From assembly GCF_004359215.1 (NCBI RefSeq), contig NC_090610.1, positions 394,365 through 458,364 of the forward strand: 64,000 nt of DNA, given 5' to 3'. Of this stretch, positions 34,156 through 46,428 are shown piece by piece. This DNA comes from Bremia lactucae (lineage: Eukaryota > Oomycota > Peronosporomycetes > Peronosporales > Peronosporaceae). Position 1 is the stretch's first letter; each line of letters opens with the position of its first letter. The notes under the pieces were generated by a model, which did no database searches, was not told the origin of the DNA, and worked only from the letters and a program-made list of their open reading frames with translations. The position numbers and the translations under genes were made by a program.

Positions 34156-35292
34156 ATGGGAGGAGCTTCTTGTGTGACCCCAAGCTGCAGCAAGAGCGGT
34201 TCACTCGTGTGTCCAACTTGCAAGAAACTAGGTATTCCGCCGGCGGTGAGCACGTTTTGTTCACAGCAGTGCTTCAAAGGCTACTGGTCATCGCACAAGG
34301 CATTGCATCAGATGTTTACGCAAGCGCTTAAAGAGGAACAGACACGCTCCGGGCAAGCATCACATTTTGAAAATTATGAATTCACCGGCAAGCTACGACC
34401 AGGAAATGTGTCGAAAATGAGCATTGTTCCAAAGCACATTCAATGTCCGGACTATGCAGAGACGGGCATCCCCGTATCAGAGCAACAAGCTAGTAAGAGC
34501 ATTCCCGTGTATACACCCGAACAGATTGCAGGAATTCGTGAGGCCTGTCGTCTTGGTCGAGAGGTTCTTGATATTGCTGGAAATGCGCTTCGCCCAGGTG
34601 TCACTGGGGATGAAATTGACAAAATCGTGCATCAAGCGTGTCTAGAGCGCGGCTGCTATCCGTCGCCATTAAATTATTTTCATTTTCCGAAGTCGGTCTG
34701 CATTTCGGTCAATGAAGTAATTTGCCATGGAATTCCCGACTCGCGTCCTTTTGAAGATGGCGACATTGTCAATCTCGATGTTACAGTTTACAAGAATGGG
34801 TACCACGGTGACCTGAATGATACGTTTTTGGTCGGTACGGTTGACGAAGACGGTGTGCGGCTGGTCAACACGGCATTTGAAAGTCTCGCAGCCGCCTCAA
34901 AGCTCGTGCGTCCAGGGACGATGTTTCGGGAGCTAGGCAAACACATTGCTGCTGTGGCGAATGCCCAAGACTTTTCGGTTGTAAAGACGTACTGTGGTCA
35001 CGGTATTGGCTCGCTCTTTCATTGCTCCCCAAACATTCCGCACTACGCAAAAAACAAGGCTGTAGGCATCATGAAGCCCGGCATGATTTTTACGATTGAA
35101 CCGATGATTAATATGGGCACTTGGCGAGACAAGACATGGCCAGATGACTGGACAGCTGTGACGCAAGATGGTATGCGCTCGGCACAGTTCGAGCACACAT
35201 TCCTCGTGACAGAGACGGGGTACGAGATCTTGACCGCGCGCGACAACGAACCTGTAATGGAGTGGGATCTCGCGAAGGTACATCGGCCGTAA
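34156..35292 (+). CDS. METAP1: Methionine aminopeptidase 1 (cytosolic)
   Basis: One exon, 378 residues. It removes the initiator methionine from nascent proteins. The N-terminus holds the zinc-finger region of eukaryotic type 1 enzymes (CVTPSCSKSGSLVCPTCKKLG, then CSQQCFKGYWSSHKALH), which docks at the ribosome. The five metal ligands are all present: Asp208, Asp219, His282, Glu315 and Glu346. Their spacing (11, 63, 33, 31) equals that of human METAP1. The length is close to the human enzyme (386). The start is the first ATG, directly before the zinc finger. The gene is intact and uninterrupted. Confidence 0.96.
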   Translation: MGGASCVTPSCSKSGSLVCPTCKKLGIPPAVSTFCSQQCFKGYWSSHKALHQMFTQALKEEQTRSGQASHFENYEFTGKLRPGNVSKMSIVPKHIQCPDYAETGIPVSEQQASKSIPVYTPEQIAGIREACRLGREVLDIAGNALRPGVTGDEIDKIVHQACLERGCYPSPLNYFHFPKSVCISVNEVICHGIPDSRPFEDGDIVNLDVTVYKNGYHGDLNDTFLVGTVDEDGVRLVNTAFESLAAASKLVRPGTMFRELGKHIAAVANAQDFSVVKTYCGHGIGSLFHCSPNIPHYAKNKAVGIMKPGMIFTIEPMINMGTWRDKTWPDDWTAVTQDGMRSAQFEHTFLVTETGYEILTARDNEPVMEWDLAKVHRP

Positions 35293-36160
35293 AATGTACG
35301 TGAAAGAATCCAAGCGGCAAGTTCCGAGTGCACGAAGCCGCATTATGTGGCACATTAGGTGTGTAGGATTGTGTACCTAGGTATAATCTAAGCGTATAGG
35401 CAGATGTTAATCATCTTATGCTTTCATCCTGCGCTTCCAGCTGCTTATAAAGTAATTGTAGCACCTAGTTATGTGGCTCACCATCATTGTGTAAAGGGCT
35501 AGAAGTGGCTATTTTTGCACCGTCCTTTCCATTAAAAGCATCATTGTCGTATCGAAAGATTATGGCTTCATTAGTTGCGGTCCTCGTAGTAGGACAATCT
35601 TATAGCTTGGCCGACGTTAAGCTACTACTTTTAAGTGCCACTCAGCTGAGGGTACTGTTTTTACTTTATACTGTGTGCAGGCGCATGGCTTTGTAACTAA
35701 ATGTTCAACAGCTCGCTTAATACCTTCGATTCGAGTGCTCATTTTGAGGTGCAAGTTTTGTGACGTTACGTCGTCCACTGGTGCAGTTACATTTGTACTA
35801 TTTCCATATTGGTGGACATTTATAGAAGGGAAGCGTCTCCTTTACTTTTTTATGTAAAAAATGCAATGATGTCGATACCATATGCTTCGCCTATATTCTG
35901 CATTATGGCAGCACAATTGTGAAAATTATTGAAGTAAGGGCAGCGCTAAATTGTTTGTTATCCTTGCAAATGCACGGTATAGTGCTTACGACGGCTGTCA
36001 AACATCCGAAAGACGATGATGTAACACGGATTTTGTCGTCCTCACTGATCATACTCGAGCTCTCAACAAAATCAGGTAGGATTTTGAGCTTGTGATGTGC
36101 AAGCTGCCAGAAACCCATTACGCCACTCAGCATTTTTATTTTGTGGCACATAGTGGCAAC
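35293..36160. other. Intergenic, no feature recognised
   Basis: Spacer between METAP1 and the second PAP2 gene. Short open frames on both strands show no similarity. Confidence 0.5.
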
Positions 36161-37501
36161 ATGGTAAATAATAATAAAGGATTGCTCGAGAATGGCGAGG
36201 CTCCTTCAACGTATCACTATTTAGCGCCGTATCCTTCGCAACCAACTGGAATGCAGATAACGAGAAACGGAGGTCAGCATAGCGAACCGCTGACTGACAC
36301 CAGCGATGACATACCCATTCATATCGCCGAAGCCGACGCCAAGCGTCCACTAAAGAGCCCTCTGCAGCAATTTGTTCAAAACTACCGCCTTTTGGAATTT
36401 AGCAGCGCACTTCTCTTATACCTCTTGGGTCTAGTGTTTGCGAGAATTGCCGTGCATGAGCGTCCAATTCCAGGGATTAAAGTTCGTCTCAGTGCAACAG
36501 CCTTGACGTGGTCCCTCGATCCAAGCATTGATGAGAAGAAAATGCCAGAAGAAGGTAAGTCATTTGAATAGTTATTACGATGCGGATATTATATATAAAA
36601 AACTCTTCTGTTTATGCAAGTGCCGATGTGGCTTTTGCTGTCGCTCGGAACCGTTTTGCCTATTGGAGCAAATTTGATCGTAAACTATGTGCTCCCAAGA
36701 TTCAGCCAAGTACGCGTCATTGCTCATGACACGCGTGACTTCTTGCTGAGTCTTTTTCTGTCGACGGCCCTTGCCACCTTTCTAACGCAATTCATTAAGA
36801 ACATCACTGGGCGCTTCCGACCGAGTTTCTACGATATGTGCAAGTGGAACGACGCTATCGACTGGGATGGAGTCACTAATTTGTGCATGGATGCCGCTGG
36901 TGAGAAGGAAGGCCGCAAGAGTTTTCCATCGGGCCATGCGTCGTTCGCGTGGTCATCGCTACTTGTCTTATCTGTACGTTGTCATGAAATTGTCAAATGT
37001 TGCAACATTTATGATGCTTATAGTTTTGCACTTTCACAGCTTTATCTCCTGGGTCGATCTAGCCTTAACAGCAAGAGCCGTAGCATATCTACACTGCAGG
37101 TTGGCAAAAAATCCCTAATGCTTTCTGTGTGCTGCGCACCCATTCTACTTGCCTCGTGGATTTCCATTACGCGTTGCATTGACAACTGGCATCACTACAG
37201 TGACATTTTGGCTGGCACTGTTATTGGAGCGGTGTCGGCAACTTTCGCTGTCAGCTACAATTACGAGTCGATCTATAGTCACGACTCGGCAGGGCTACCT
37301 CATGAAGAAATTCACGACCGCACGGTAAGAGTTACGATAATTTCTTTTAGAAATGAGTCTTAAAATGTGCTGTCTATGCTCTAGATGAAGAACAAGGAAA
37401 CCGAAAATACGCGCGTTGGCACTGGAAACTCGCGGCCGCAGCTGCGTACACACATGTCCAGCGATTACATTGTCGACCTCAGTACTCGCAGCCGAGACTG
37501 A
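36161..37501 (+). CDS. PAP2-type lipid phosphate phosphatase, copy B
   Basis: Exons 36161-36554, 36621-36973, 37040-37324 and 37385-37501, total 382 residues. Domain motifs match copy A: KNITGRFRP, SFPSGHAS and TRCIDNWHHYSD. The first two introns are at the same codon positions and phases as in copy A (exon 2 is 353 nt in both), so the two are duplicates. Copy B has a longer N-terminus (about 30 residues more) and an extra fourth exon giving a hydrophilic tail (TRVGTGNSRPQLR). In copy A the third exon simply reads through to a stop. The ATG at 36161 is preferred over one at 36092 because similarity with copy A does not reach that far. Confidence 0.9.
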
Positions 37502-38276
37502 CGTATGTAAACTCGCAAGGTTCCTTATTTTAATGAAATGCATGTAACAAGTGCATGCAATTTCATTCTCCAATTTTTCGCGCAATATGATCATAGACCC
37601 TTTAAGCTAGATAAGTGAGCGATAAAAATAGTCGCGGCAGAGCTTCTGCAGCAAACGGGCGGTGATTTTATTGATCGGTTCCAAGCATTAACTGTGGGCA
37701 CCAGTCTGAAGGCTAGAAACGCTAAATGAAAGAATGGTTGGCAACAGGCGAGTAAAATACACCACTGCACGGCGTTCTTTTCAAAATACACGTTAAAGCC
37801 CACAAATTAAACTAAACAAATACAAATAAACGCCGCATATAAAACATTTCAACTGCCAAATCTGACTACGCGCAAATGACATATCTTCCACGAGCATTCA
37901 TCTGAATGGATTTTTTTTACTTTTATCTACAGGGCTTAGGGCTTAGTGTTTGGATTAATTTAGAATAAATAGACAATTTGAATTCATATTTACATAATAG
38001 TGGCCATTTTGAAGTTTATATAATCCTTTTGAAAAAAGCCACGAATTATTTGGTTCGGCTGTCGATAGCCGGAAGAATAGTGCGAGACACGCCTGTTTAT
38101 CTTTTTAGTGACAAGCGGCTCGCCACTAGTCACGACAGGATTCATAGGAAAGAATAGTTAGTAATTAAGTTTCTGATATACTCTACATGCGTACTTGTTA
38201 AGGTCACAATGCCACACTTGTACATGCACGGTTTCTCCGAGATTGTAAAGGCCACTTATCTACTAATAGCCTATGT
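37502..38276. other. Intergenic, no feature recognised
   Basis: AT-rich 3' flank of the PAP2 gene. No coding or repeat signal recognised. Confidence 0.5.
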
Positions 38277-38768
38277 TGTAACGGAGTGTCTGTTACATAA
38301 ATATTATTTTCTATAAGAGGAATAATTAATTTGTTTTTCTATGAGAGGAAGTAAACAAGAACAAATTATTATTTTAACAAATTTTGACTTAATAAATCCA
38401 ATATTACCAAATTTGGTAATATTGACGCTATAAGACATCAGTTCTATTAATTGTTTTTTTTTATTTGAATCAATCCCGCTAATCGTCACAAGACACGATT
38501 CTGCCGTGCGCATATAGGCACCATAAATAGTTAATAATTAATGTAATAAAGTCAGCAGTAGATAGAAGATCGTTTCGTGGGAACTTAAGATATTAATACA
38601 GTTTTATTTTTCTTATTTCTAGAGCCTTTGAAATTTGCTTTTTGTAGCTAAGACTTCTTAGTTACCTAGAACCTTCCTCCGCACGTCGTATACGTAAAGT
38701 AGTCAAAGCGCTCCACCTTCACTGTATTCAGTACTGTTATCAGTACTAGCAAAGAATGCCCCGTTAGA
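38277..38768 (+). repeat. LTR5, solo
   Basis: Starts TGTAACGGAGTGTCTGTTACA and ends GAATGCCCCGTTAGA, so the last bases are mutated from the usual TTACA. The U5-like block TTCCTCCGCACGTCG is shared with LTR1 and LTR4. A reverse-strand relative lies at 49697-50158. No target duplication is visible. Confidence 0.7.
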
Positions 38769-38953
38769 CCACTTGTGGTCTGTCTACGATCGTACGGACT
38801 TCAATGATTGAACAGCCAACTCACCATGAAGTTTAACATGGAAGAGCAAACTTCGATTTAAGTAAACTCAATGGGAAATACTGCGGAAGTTGCATAGCAT
38901 CTTAGACTGTGATTAATTTCGTCGCCCATTTGCTCAAAGAGCAGGATATAATT

Positions 38954-39487
38954 TGTAACGGGCTAAAGTTGCCCTAATGTTAAACAGTCCCCGTTAAGTA
39001 CACTTGGTGTACTTAAGGGGATGGTCAATTACTAAATAATAGTAATTAGACCCAGCACTCGGGTGTGGTGCACATTTGTGACCAACCCTTGTGTATGTGA
39101 TGCACATGGGTGCATTCACATTAGGAGGGATGACGGCTAGCGTCATCCGTTACGCGAGGTATCTAGAAAGATACGGTCGCAATACATATTAAATGTTATC
39201 TATAGAGATAACATTTTAATTGGTAAAAATAGGTATTTGTATTTAATTCTATTAAATATAAATCAGTCTGAAAATTACTTCCTACTTGCTAAGTGCACAC
39301 GAGGAGACGGATTACCGCTCCCGTGACGTCACTTCACCAGATTTCTTAGTGTGTTGGGTGAGGTCGCTAACGCGCCCACCACAACTACCTCACTGCACGC
39401 AAGAGAAGCAGGTGCAAACCGCTTCCTCGCTGTGCTAGGGTGTGTGCCTAAGTAGAGCGTGGCCGCATAACGACGTGCCCACCTACA
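38954..39487 (+). repeat. LTR2, complete solo copy
   Basis: 534 bp from TGTAACGGGCTAAAGTTGCC to GACGTGCCCACCTACA. It is the reference for the fragments at 822-1103, 14685-14788, 52205-52256 and 52887-52957. The flanks (TAATT and GTAAT) are not an exact duplication. No internal region is attached, so it is a solo LTR. Confidence 0.8.
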
Positions 39488-40218
39488 GTAATAGAACATA
39501 AGCCGTTACAGCATAGAGTGATGAGTGTAGTGAGACGCTGGTTGAAACCTCATCACTATTTCCCAAGGCGGATATAAGCCTTGCGGAAATAATGATTATG
39601 CCGGCCGCTCTTATAAATGAGGAGGTGGCTCTTCATCTAGCTTACGGACAATATGATATCATGTTGCTATGCTGTGCTACGCTTGTGATGCAACTGTTGA
39701 GTTTTTTGACGGTTAGTAGCTATTCTGGCTGATCTCTTTTAAAATAGTGTGATTTCTTGGGCATTATCACGCGAATGCAACAATGAAAGTGCTTTTCGAA
39801 TCTGGAAGTATCTCGGTAGCTTGGTCTAACAAGCTCAGTCAATTCGCTCACATCTGTTTTCACGCCATAATAAGTGTGAACTATCGGCGCTACAAGAGTT
39901 ACGTGCGTTAATAGTGAGCATGGTAAATGACCCACCGACAAGAATTGCACGGTGATATTTTAAAGAGCCTACATGACTCGTCGGCCCCACTTCTTTCGAT
40001 TGCAGCGCTCGACTTTCGAGAAGGGCATTCCTTTGAAGATGTTAGAAGGTCACACATCCTACCTCGTGTGAGATTGGCTACTTGAGTCAAATGCTGAGAC
40101 TATGGAGCTCGGTATAACCCAGTACGATGGTGTTAAGCGAAAGCATGAATATTAGGCAAAGTCTAGATTTTGGATGATAGCAACTTATTATCCCCTAACT
40201 GTCACAGTCTTAAGCATT
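39488..40218. other. No gene recognised
   Basis: Short open frames on the minus strand (39720-39950, 39908-40090) show no known domain. Confidence 0.5.
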
Positions 40219-40375
40219 ATCTGTACTGGGGCACCTTTCGCTAAGACTTATATGATGACAGTGAAGGTGAGGTGCTTCGATGCTCGAAGTAACCTGACGT
40301 GCAGAGGAAGATTTTAAATAGCGAAGAAGTCGTTGCTACTTTCGGTCAATATTGAGGCTTTGGTATATGAAAAAA
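40219..40375 (-). repeat. LTR5-like fragment
   Basis: On the minus strand this matches the U5 end of LTR5 (reading from TGGGGCACCTTTCGC on the + strand, with CCTGACGTGCAGAGGAAG inside). Both ends are lost. Confidence 0.55.
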
Positions 40376-40458
40376 TAAAATTGTGTCAAAATTTAGTTTC
40401 TATAAATTGAATTGTGTAAAATTGTGTCAAATAATTTAGTTTCTATAAATTGAATTGT
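40376..40458 (+). repeat. Short tandem repeat, two copies of about 42 bp
   Basis: The unit AAAATTGTGTCAAAATTTAG followed by TTTCTATAAATTGAATTGTG occurs twice in a row, the second copy with a small TAA insertion. Confidence 0.85.
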
Positions 40459-40536
40459 GTCAACATGATTAATTTTTTAAATCGATTTATATCTACTGAT
40501 TTTAACATTATAATATTGACCTATGTATAGAGCCTC

Positions 40537-40977
40537 TGTAACGGGGTGTATCGTTACATGAAATTAACACTTAAAGGTTGTTAATTAATTTATTATCTAA
40601 AAGGTAGAGAATATTTCGAGAATATTACTTTACATGGTAAAATTCTAAAAGCTTATTTTATTGGTAGAATAGACCATTATATCTACTTTCTTCGCGGTCC
40701 AGTCAGCACTGGACGCGCGCAAAGAGAATGACAGATAAGACTTTTAGTACATGTTTTGTATTAGCTTATAATTAAGTTAGTATTAAGGAGATATACAAGA
40801 AGAATTAAATTATATTAAAAACAGTTTTTAATTAACCCTCTTTAAAGCAAGTGTTTAAAGAGAAGACTTCCTCTGCACGTACTAGTGTACGTGAAGTGAC
40901 GTGAGGCACCACTCACACTGAGGCAGTGCGAAGTGAACTTGTCCTGAAGCAGTACAAGTCAGTAGTGTCCCGTTACA
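40537..40977 (+). repeat. 5' LTR of element I
   Basis: 441 bp, TGTAACGGGGTGTATCG to GTGTCCCGTTACA. Its U5 side is almost identical to the 3' LTR at 47445-47889, while the U3 side is clearly diverged. Confidence 0.9.
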
Positions 40978-41119
40978 CCTGGTAGCACTTTATAGTCCGT
41001 CCAAGGACCACAGTTCCATCATCTAACATGGACATGTTAGATGTTATGGAAATACACATCACGTTTCGCGTGATAGCTTCTCTTTTCTACGTGACATAGA
41101 AAGGAGTGCGGTCGAACGA

Positions 41120-41856
41120 ATGAGTTCGACGGTAGGGAACGATGCCATCTTGGCGATGCTGTCCGGTTTGGACAGAGATGCCCCCCATTCAGCCATCGCC
41201 AAGTTCATACAACATGAACTTGACGAGGTGAAGGAGAAGGTAGCCTTGCTTAATCAGCAAGGCTCTCAACAGGCAGAACTGTTGAGGTTACAGCAGGTAC
41301 AGACTTCTATACTTGGGATGACGCACACGCGTCGTCCAGAAACCTTAAAGATTGACATCTCTAAGTATAGGGGAGTCGAAGAAGACTTGCTCTTAAGATG
41401 TTTGTCGAGTTGGATGATGCCATAATTGCTCAGTCAAATTTGGCGGGTCGTGCCAAAACTTGAGCACTAGGCCTTAAGTTGCGCGACCCATATGTCTTTG
41501 GGTCGCTAGAATCTTTTAAAGCCCGGCTCAAACAGACGTTTAAACTACCTAGGGCTGAGTTCAGAGCTCGATTACAGCTTCTGAAACTCAAGCAAGGCAA
41601 GCGTGATGTTCACGCTTATTTTCAGCACGTACGACTCTTAGCGAGTTGTATCACGAACAACCCAGTTCATGAAAACACATTGGTTACGGTGTTCATGCAA
41701 GGTCTTACGGATGGTCCCAAAGAGACCCACCTGTTCCGCTTGGAACTGGATACGCTTGAAGAAGCAATATCCGTTGCGGAACAGGATGACTTTAGCTTGA
41801 GACAGGCTCAAGCAAGCTCGTCATCGTATCGTCCTCCAAGACGACACGAGCTTTGA
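41120..41856 (+). pseudogene. Element I gag
   Basis: ATG at 41120 (MSSTVGND). The first frame runs to about 41400, with a coiled-coil-like start. A deletion near 41430, relative to 54100-54190 of element II, shifts the frame. The second part, 41479-41856, keeps the Gag core (LRDPYVFGSLESFKARLKQ, RDVHAYFQHVRLLASCI, VFMQGLTDGPKETHLFRL). No zinc knuckle is readable, although a basic region follows. Confidence 0.85.
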
Positions 41857-42219
41857 GGTCCAGAACCTATGGGCCTCTCTTATGTCGAAAGCGAGTAACC
41901 TCGCTTTTCGAACAATAAGCGATTGTAGAAATGGAATCGCTGTCAAAAGTTAGGACACGACGCTCATGAGTGTAGTGCCCCACGCCCAGTACCGAGAGGT
42001 ACTGAACGTAATAATGGACCAAATGCCAAAAAGGGCAACGGTCGCGGGTCCGACGTTGTTGCGAAATCGCAACAGCGAGGCGGACCACACAAAAAACGGT
42101 CGGGTCAGTAGGGGGGCAAGGCCCTACTGATCCAGCTACCTCAAGAGAATTTGCAAATCTCTTGACGAAAGTTGCTCCAGACACACAATCATTATGTGTC
42201 TCTCCATCTGGTGATGAGG

Positions 42220-42914
42220 TATCCCTCATCACCTAGAAATTAAAAGTGACAAATGATTTGTCACTTAGAGCCCTAGTGGACTGTAGAGAGTCGTAACTTT
42301 ATTCGTCGCCAGTCGCTAGAGGGTCGTAGGCTCAAATATGTTGAGCGCGACATCCCTCCAACGAGGATGACGGTGCGTCTAGCGACAGGCGCATCGATAA
42401 CAGTAACCCGACTGTGATAGCGCAATCACAGTCGAAAGACGTTGAGGGAATAGGTGCCCACGTACTTGAGGAGAAATCTCCACAAATAGTTAATGTTGAA
42501 GTGATTAGACTTCAGCATCCCGAGGGATTAATACCTCGGCAGCCTGTGGATAAATCCCAGGAAGAAAACAAGACAATAAATGTATTGGTTTAATAACGGT
42601 TCAAGAGTAGGCGCTTATACTCTTAATCTGTATGCGCCTCCGAAGTTAACTTCGGAAATAACTCAATTATCAACCCTAGAACACAAGCGGTTATTGAGAG
42701 ATCTGCATAATGGTAGAATCAAGCAGATCCGCGTACTCTTCACGGAGGACGATTACGTAATTGACATTTGGTCAGAGGTATTTTTTGCAGAAAACGAACG
42801 GGTTCTCAGCAAATCGTCGATGGACGAAAGTGTCCTCGATGTGAAGACTCGGATTAAAAGATACACTAATCAATATCTTGGGAGTCATCCAACAGAAATT
42901 CTCTATACGAGGAT
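42220..42914 (+). pseudogene. Element I protease remnant and pol linker
   Basis: The start of the protease (RLATGASITV-like, broken) ends near 42406, where about 490 bp present in element II (55121-55610) are missing. The linker resumes with VLEEKSPQIV and runs in an open frame 42580-42918 (VGAYTLNLYAPPKL, ENERVLSKSSMDESVLDVKT). Confidence 0.75.
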
Positions 42915-43800
42915 TTAATAGAATTCAGGGATGTATTTCCTGAAGTAATTCCATGCGAGTTGCCCAAGGATAAATGCACTCGACATGAGATCGAGCTCAA
43001 AGCGGACTCGAAGTACTGTGTCATGACGCAGTGGCCACTGCCTCGTGAACAAGTACTTGCGATCGATAAATTCTTTGCCGATCGAGTAAAAGCGGGCCAT
43101 GTAAGGGAGTCAACCTCCCCACATAGCTCTTCGACCTTCTGTATGCGAAACGCCACAGAAGGGTGGCGGATAGTGCATGCATTCAATAAACTGAATGCTG
43201 CAACGGTACCGGCTCAAACGCCGATACCTAGAAAAAACGTAATCATAGATGGTATGGCTAAGAGAACGATCTTTTTGTCTATGGATCTGATGGATGGGTT
43301 CTATCAAATCCTTATGCGTGAACGGCATTCCGTAGACAGTAGTGAGCACTCCTAGTGGGTTGCTCTGGAAATGGCTAGTGGTGCCACAGGGGCTTAATAA
43401 CGCCCCTGCAACATACAACAGATGCGTAACGAATCTGTTGATACCGGTGCTAGAATTCGCACCGAGTTATTTTGACGATGTTGTCGTCCATAGCCGGGCC
43501 ATGGACGGGAAGACGGACGTGGAGGTTCATAAAACTCACGTTCGTCAGGTTCTGACACTTGTGCGAAAGCATAAGTTGTACGCAAATCTCAAGAAGTGTA
43601 TATTCGCTTCAAGCGTAATACCACTTCTTGAGTGCATCGACGGAAAACACGGCTTGCGCCCTGATACCGAAAATATCAAGGCTATTACCGACTGGCCAGT
43701 TTCAGTCGATGTCAAGGGACTTAAAAAGTTCCTTGGTTAAGCGGCGTATTTGCACAAGTACTCCATCTCTCTCGTCTCTAGAAAGGAAAACGAGAAATGG
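42915..43800 (+). pseudogene. Element I reverse transcriptase
   Basis: Motifs in order: TQWPLPREQVLAIDKFF, GWRIVHAFNKLN, PAQTPIPRKNVI, SMDLMDGFYQILMRE, VPQGLNNAPATYNRCVTNLL, the catalytic YFDDVVVHS, and the thumb WPVSVDVKGLKKFLG. One frame change at about 43340 and a stop at 43739 break the enzyme, but every catalytic block is readable. Confidence 0.9.
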
Positions 43801-43809
43801 TAACGGAAC

Positions 43810-44270
43810 GCTGATTGTCAGCGTTCGTTTGAAGGTATCAAGCAAAGCTTTGATGCAATCGCCTATGTTGGCGATTGCAGATCAAAACAGACCATTCCAT
43901 GTGGTCTGTGATGCCAGCGATTTCGCAATCGGCTGCGCATTAATGCAATACGATACAGACGGCGGGGACGCGTCGTCCGTTACCAATCGCGTCAGCTGCA
44001 ACCAGCTGAACGCAATTACCCAGCGCATGACAAGGAACTCCTTGCCATGAAATAATGCATTGGCTAAATTGAGGTCTTTCTCCGAGGAGATAGACCGTTC
44101 ATCGTATATACGGACCATGCGTCATTACGCACGGCTGTAATTAAACCAAGAAGGATAGCCACCTCTCGCAAAGAATGGCGAGGTGGCTATCCTTCGTCGC
44201 GGAGTATAATTTCTCCGTAGAATATAAACCAGGACGACTTAATGTTGTCGCTGATGCATTATCACGCCGG
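43810..44270 (+). pseudogene. Element I RNase H
   Basis: NRPFHVVCDASDFAIGCALM (43885-43940), then TDHASLRTA and WLSFVAEYNFSVEYKPG, then NVVADALSRR. Frames change at about 43985 and 44140. Confidence 0.85.
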
Positions 44271-44479
44271 CTCGTTTCGAGTCAGCGTTGCACAGCAACA
44301 GTGAAAATAATCCCACTGCTGCAACACTCACTACGAGTGTCCCGTCATCAACCTTGGTTGAAGACATAAAGAAAGCCTACACAGAAGATAAAGACCTTCT
44401 TTGTTTAATGGATCTAATGAATCCATCCGATAAATCTTTTAAAGATTAAACGGCTTTATATCGATCGTCATCCGATCGA

Positions 44480-45370
44480 TACACAACGCGCAACGGCTTA
44501 TTGTATTATACAGCCGTTGCCGGCGACACTCCACGTGTCGTCGTCCCAACTCACAATGATTTGCGCTTGCGCATCATGTATGAGTGTCACGATGCACCGA
44601 CAAGTGGGCATCGTGGACGTGAGAAGACTTACCTCACAGTAAGTCGCGACTTTTACTGGCCCCGCCAGTATCAGTTCGTGCGCATGTACATTCGTGCTTG
44701 CGAGGTATGTCAACGGGTGAAGCCAATCCCTTCCCACCGTGCACCTCTCCAACCTCTCCCACTTCCGGCAGAGTGTTGGGAGTCCGTAAATATGGACTTC
44801 GTCTTCGAAATTCCCAAAGACGATCACAATAACAATGGAATCCTTGATTTTGTAGACATATTCTGCAAGATGGTACATCTTGCTGCAGTACTAAAGTCGA
44901 TTACGGCTCCGGGCTGTGCCCGCACGGTATTCAAACTCCACGGTCTACCCCGTAAATTGGGCTCGGATAGGGATCCACGGTTCACGGCGGAGTTCTGGCA
45001 ATCCGTGTTCCGATCTCTCGGAACACGGCTGACTATGTCAACATCTGATCACCCGGAAACGGATGGTCAAACAGAACGCGTAAATCGCGTCCTCGAAGAG
45101 ATACTACGAGGTTACGTCCAATCGTATCCGTTGCATGCGTCTACAACGCATACATCGTTCTTTGTGAATGGCTTACGCCATCCTCGCATACCCACCAAAT
45201 TAGAGGGATCCTCTAGTTCAATGGGGGGTGGACTCGCACGAGCAAAACCACTTCTGGCTCATGTTCATCACAAGTCGAAGTTAACAATGACGCGGGTTAT
45301 GTCGATGTCGAAGAAATCGACATCGAAGATGAGAAAGATCTCATGGCAGTGCGCACAAGTGTACTGAAAA
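44480..45370 (+). pseudogene. Element I integrase
   Basis: An almost clean open frame of 288 codons (44501-45367). It holds the zinc-binding block (H and H in ECHDAPTSGHRGREKTY, then CEVCQRVK), the core with Asp in NMDFVFEIP, Asp in GSDRDPRFTAEFW, and Glu in TDGQTERVNRVLEE. A deletion after the last helix (TTHTSFFVNG) removes some residues found in element II. Confidence 0.88.
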
Positions 45371-45454
45371 GACAAAACAAATGAGTCAGCAGAAGAATTT
45401 CTGCTATTTCGAGAATCAATATTCCGTTTCGTTCAGGATTCCATTGGTAACGCA

Positions 45455-45769
45455 GTGGACCGACAGAAACTGAATGCAGACAAACATGGAAGAGCAAATG
45501 TTCATTCATTTAAAACTAATGATCTAGTGCTACTCTTTCCGGTAAACCTACCTAAGCGTTTAGTCACTTATGTGGGTAGCAGTAAACTACTACCCAAGTT
45601 CATTGGGCCTTTCCGTGTACTGCATCGCAGAGGCAACGCGTACGCAATAGAACTGCCACGTATAATGCGAACGCATGCTACATTTTACGTTGGTCGGCTC
45701 CGCCCGTACCATCAGTACGCGGCTTCTTCCGAGGACGGATTGAAGATCCTTTTTAAGAATCCCTAAAAG
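45455..45769 (+). pseudogene. Element I integrase C-terminal block
   Basis: Open frame with KLLPKFIGPFRVLHRRGNAY and MRTHATFYVGRLRPYH, the conserved GPF/Y block of chromodomain-bearing gypsy integrases. It is followed by a proline/serine-rich linker in a shifted frame (45770-46130). Confidence 0.85.
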
Positions 45770-46089
45770 ATTCTTGTGATCGAGAACCAGATTCTCATGT
45801 TGAACCTTGAGTTTCTCATGCCGGTTCCGAGTTTCCTCGAAACTGCGATGAGCTGACGACAGCTCATCACAAAGAGCGGGATATTTTCGTTCGTACTCCA
45901 ACATGGAGTACGCACTCTTCGAACGGTCTTCTAACCGCTCGATATGGTGAGTCTGCACCGTCTGCTCCAACGAGCGACGCTTGCCACGCTCGTGGTCAAG
46001 TCCCTTTCCAAATCATGGAGGAAGCGATCGATTTTGTCGATTTTTGACTCTAGATCCGTCACACGGTTCGGATCTAATTTTTCCTCCTC

Positions 46090-46380
46090 CACCACAACCA
46101 TTGGTGGATTCCCACGGTGGTCGCAGTTTCCTTGTGAAACGTATATAAAACCACCGTGATGTGAAGGGGCAGCGAACGAGTGATCTCTTTAGCTGGCGCG
46201 GATATCCACCTTCACATGACAGCTGGGAGCCTCGTTCCCAGCTAGTTGCTGACGTTGAGGGCCTCGTCCGTCAGTATGACGAGACCCATCCGATGGTTCA
46301 GAAGGTCCATCGGAAAACACGCGCCCCTGGTGCTTGTAAATTGATTGCAAAACCTCAATCGTATCACGCATGTCAATAGA
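46090..46380 (+). pseudogene. Element I chromodomain
   Basis: After a proline-rich spacer, the frame reads SFLVKRI, then VKGQRTSDLFSWRGYPPSHD and SWEPRSQLVADVEGL. The pattern of a hydrophobic strand, W-x-G-Y/F and SWEP is that of a chromodomain, which guides integration of chromoviruses to chromatin. A stop follows SFLVKRI near 46147 and the frame ends at 46379. Confidence 0.85.
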
Positions 46381-46428
46381 GATGCGAGCCCTTCCCCAGG
46401 GCGAAAAAAAGCGAATAGACATCTCCTT

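Noticed and set aside
45590..46101. Coiled-coil-like antisense frame over the end of pol in element I, also readable in element II
   Set aside because: The + strand here codes the proline/serine-rich linker and the chromodomain of pol, so the antisense frame is best seen as a shadow of real coding. The antisense frames further right are kept because the + strand is closed there.
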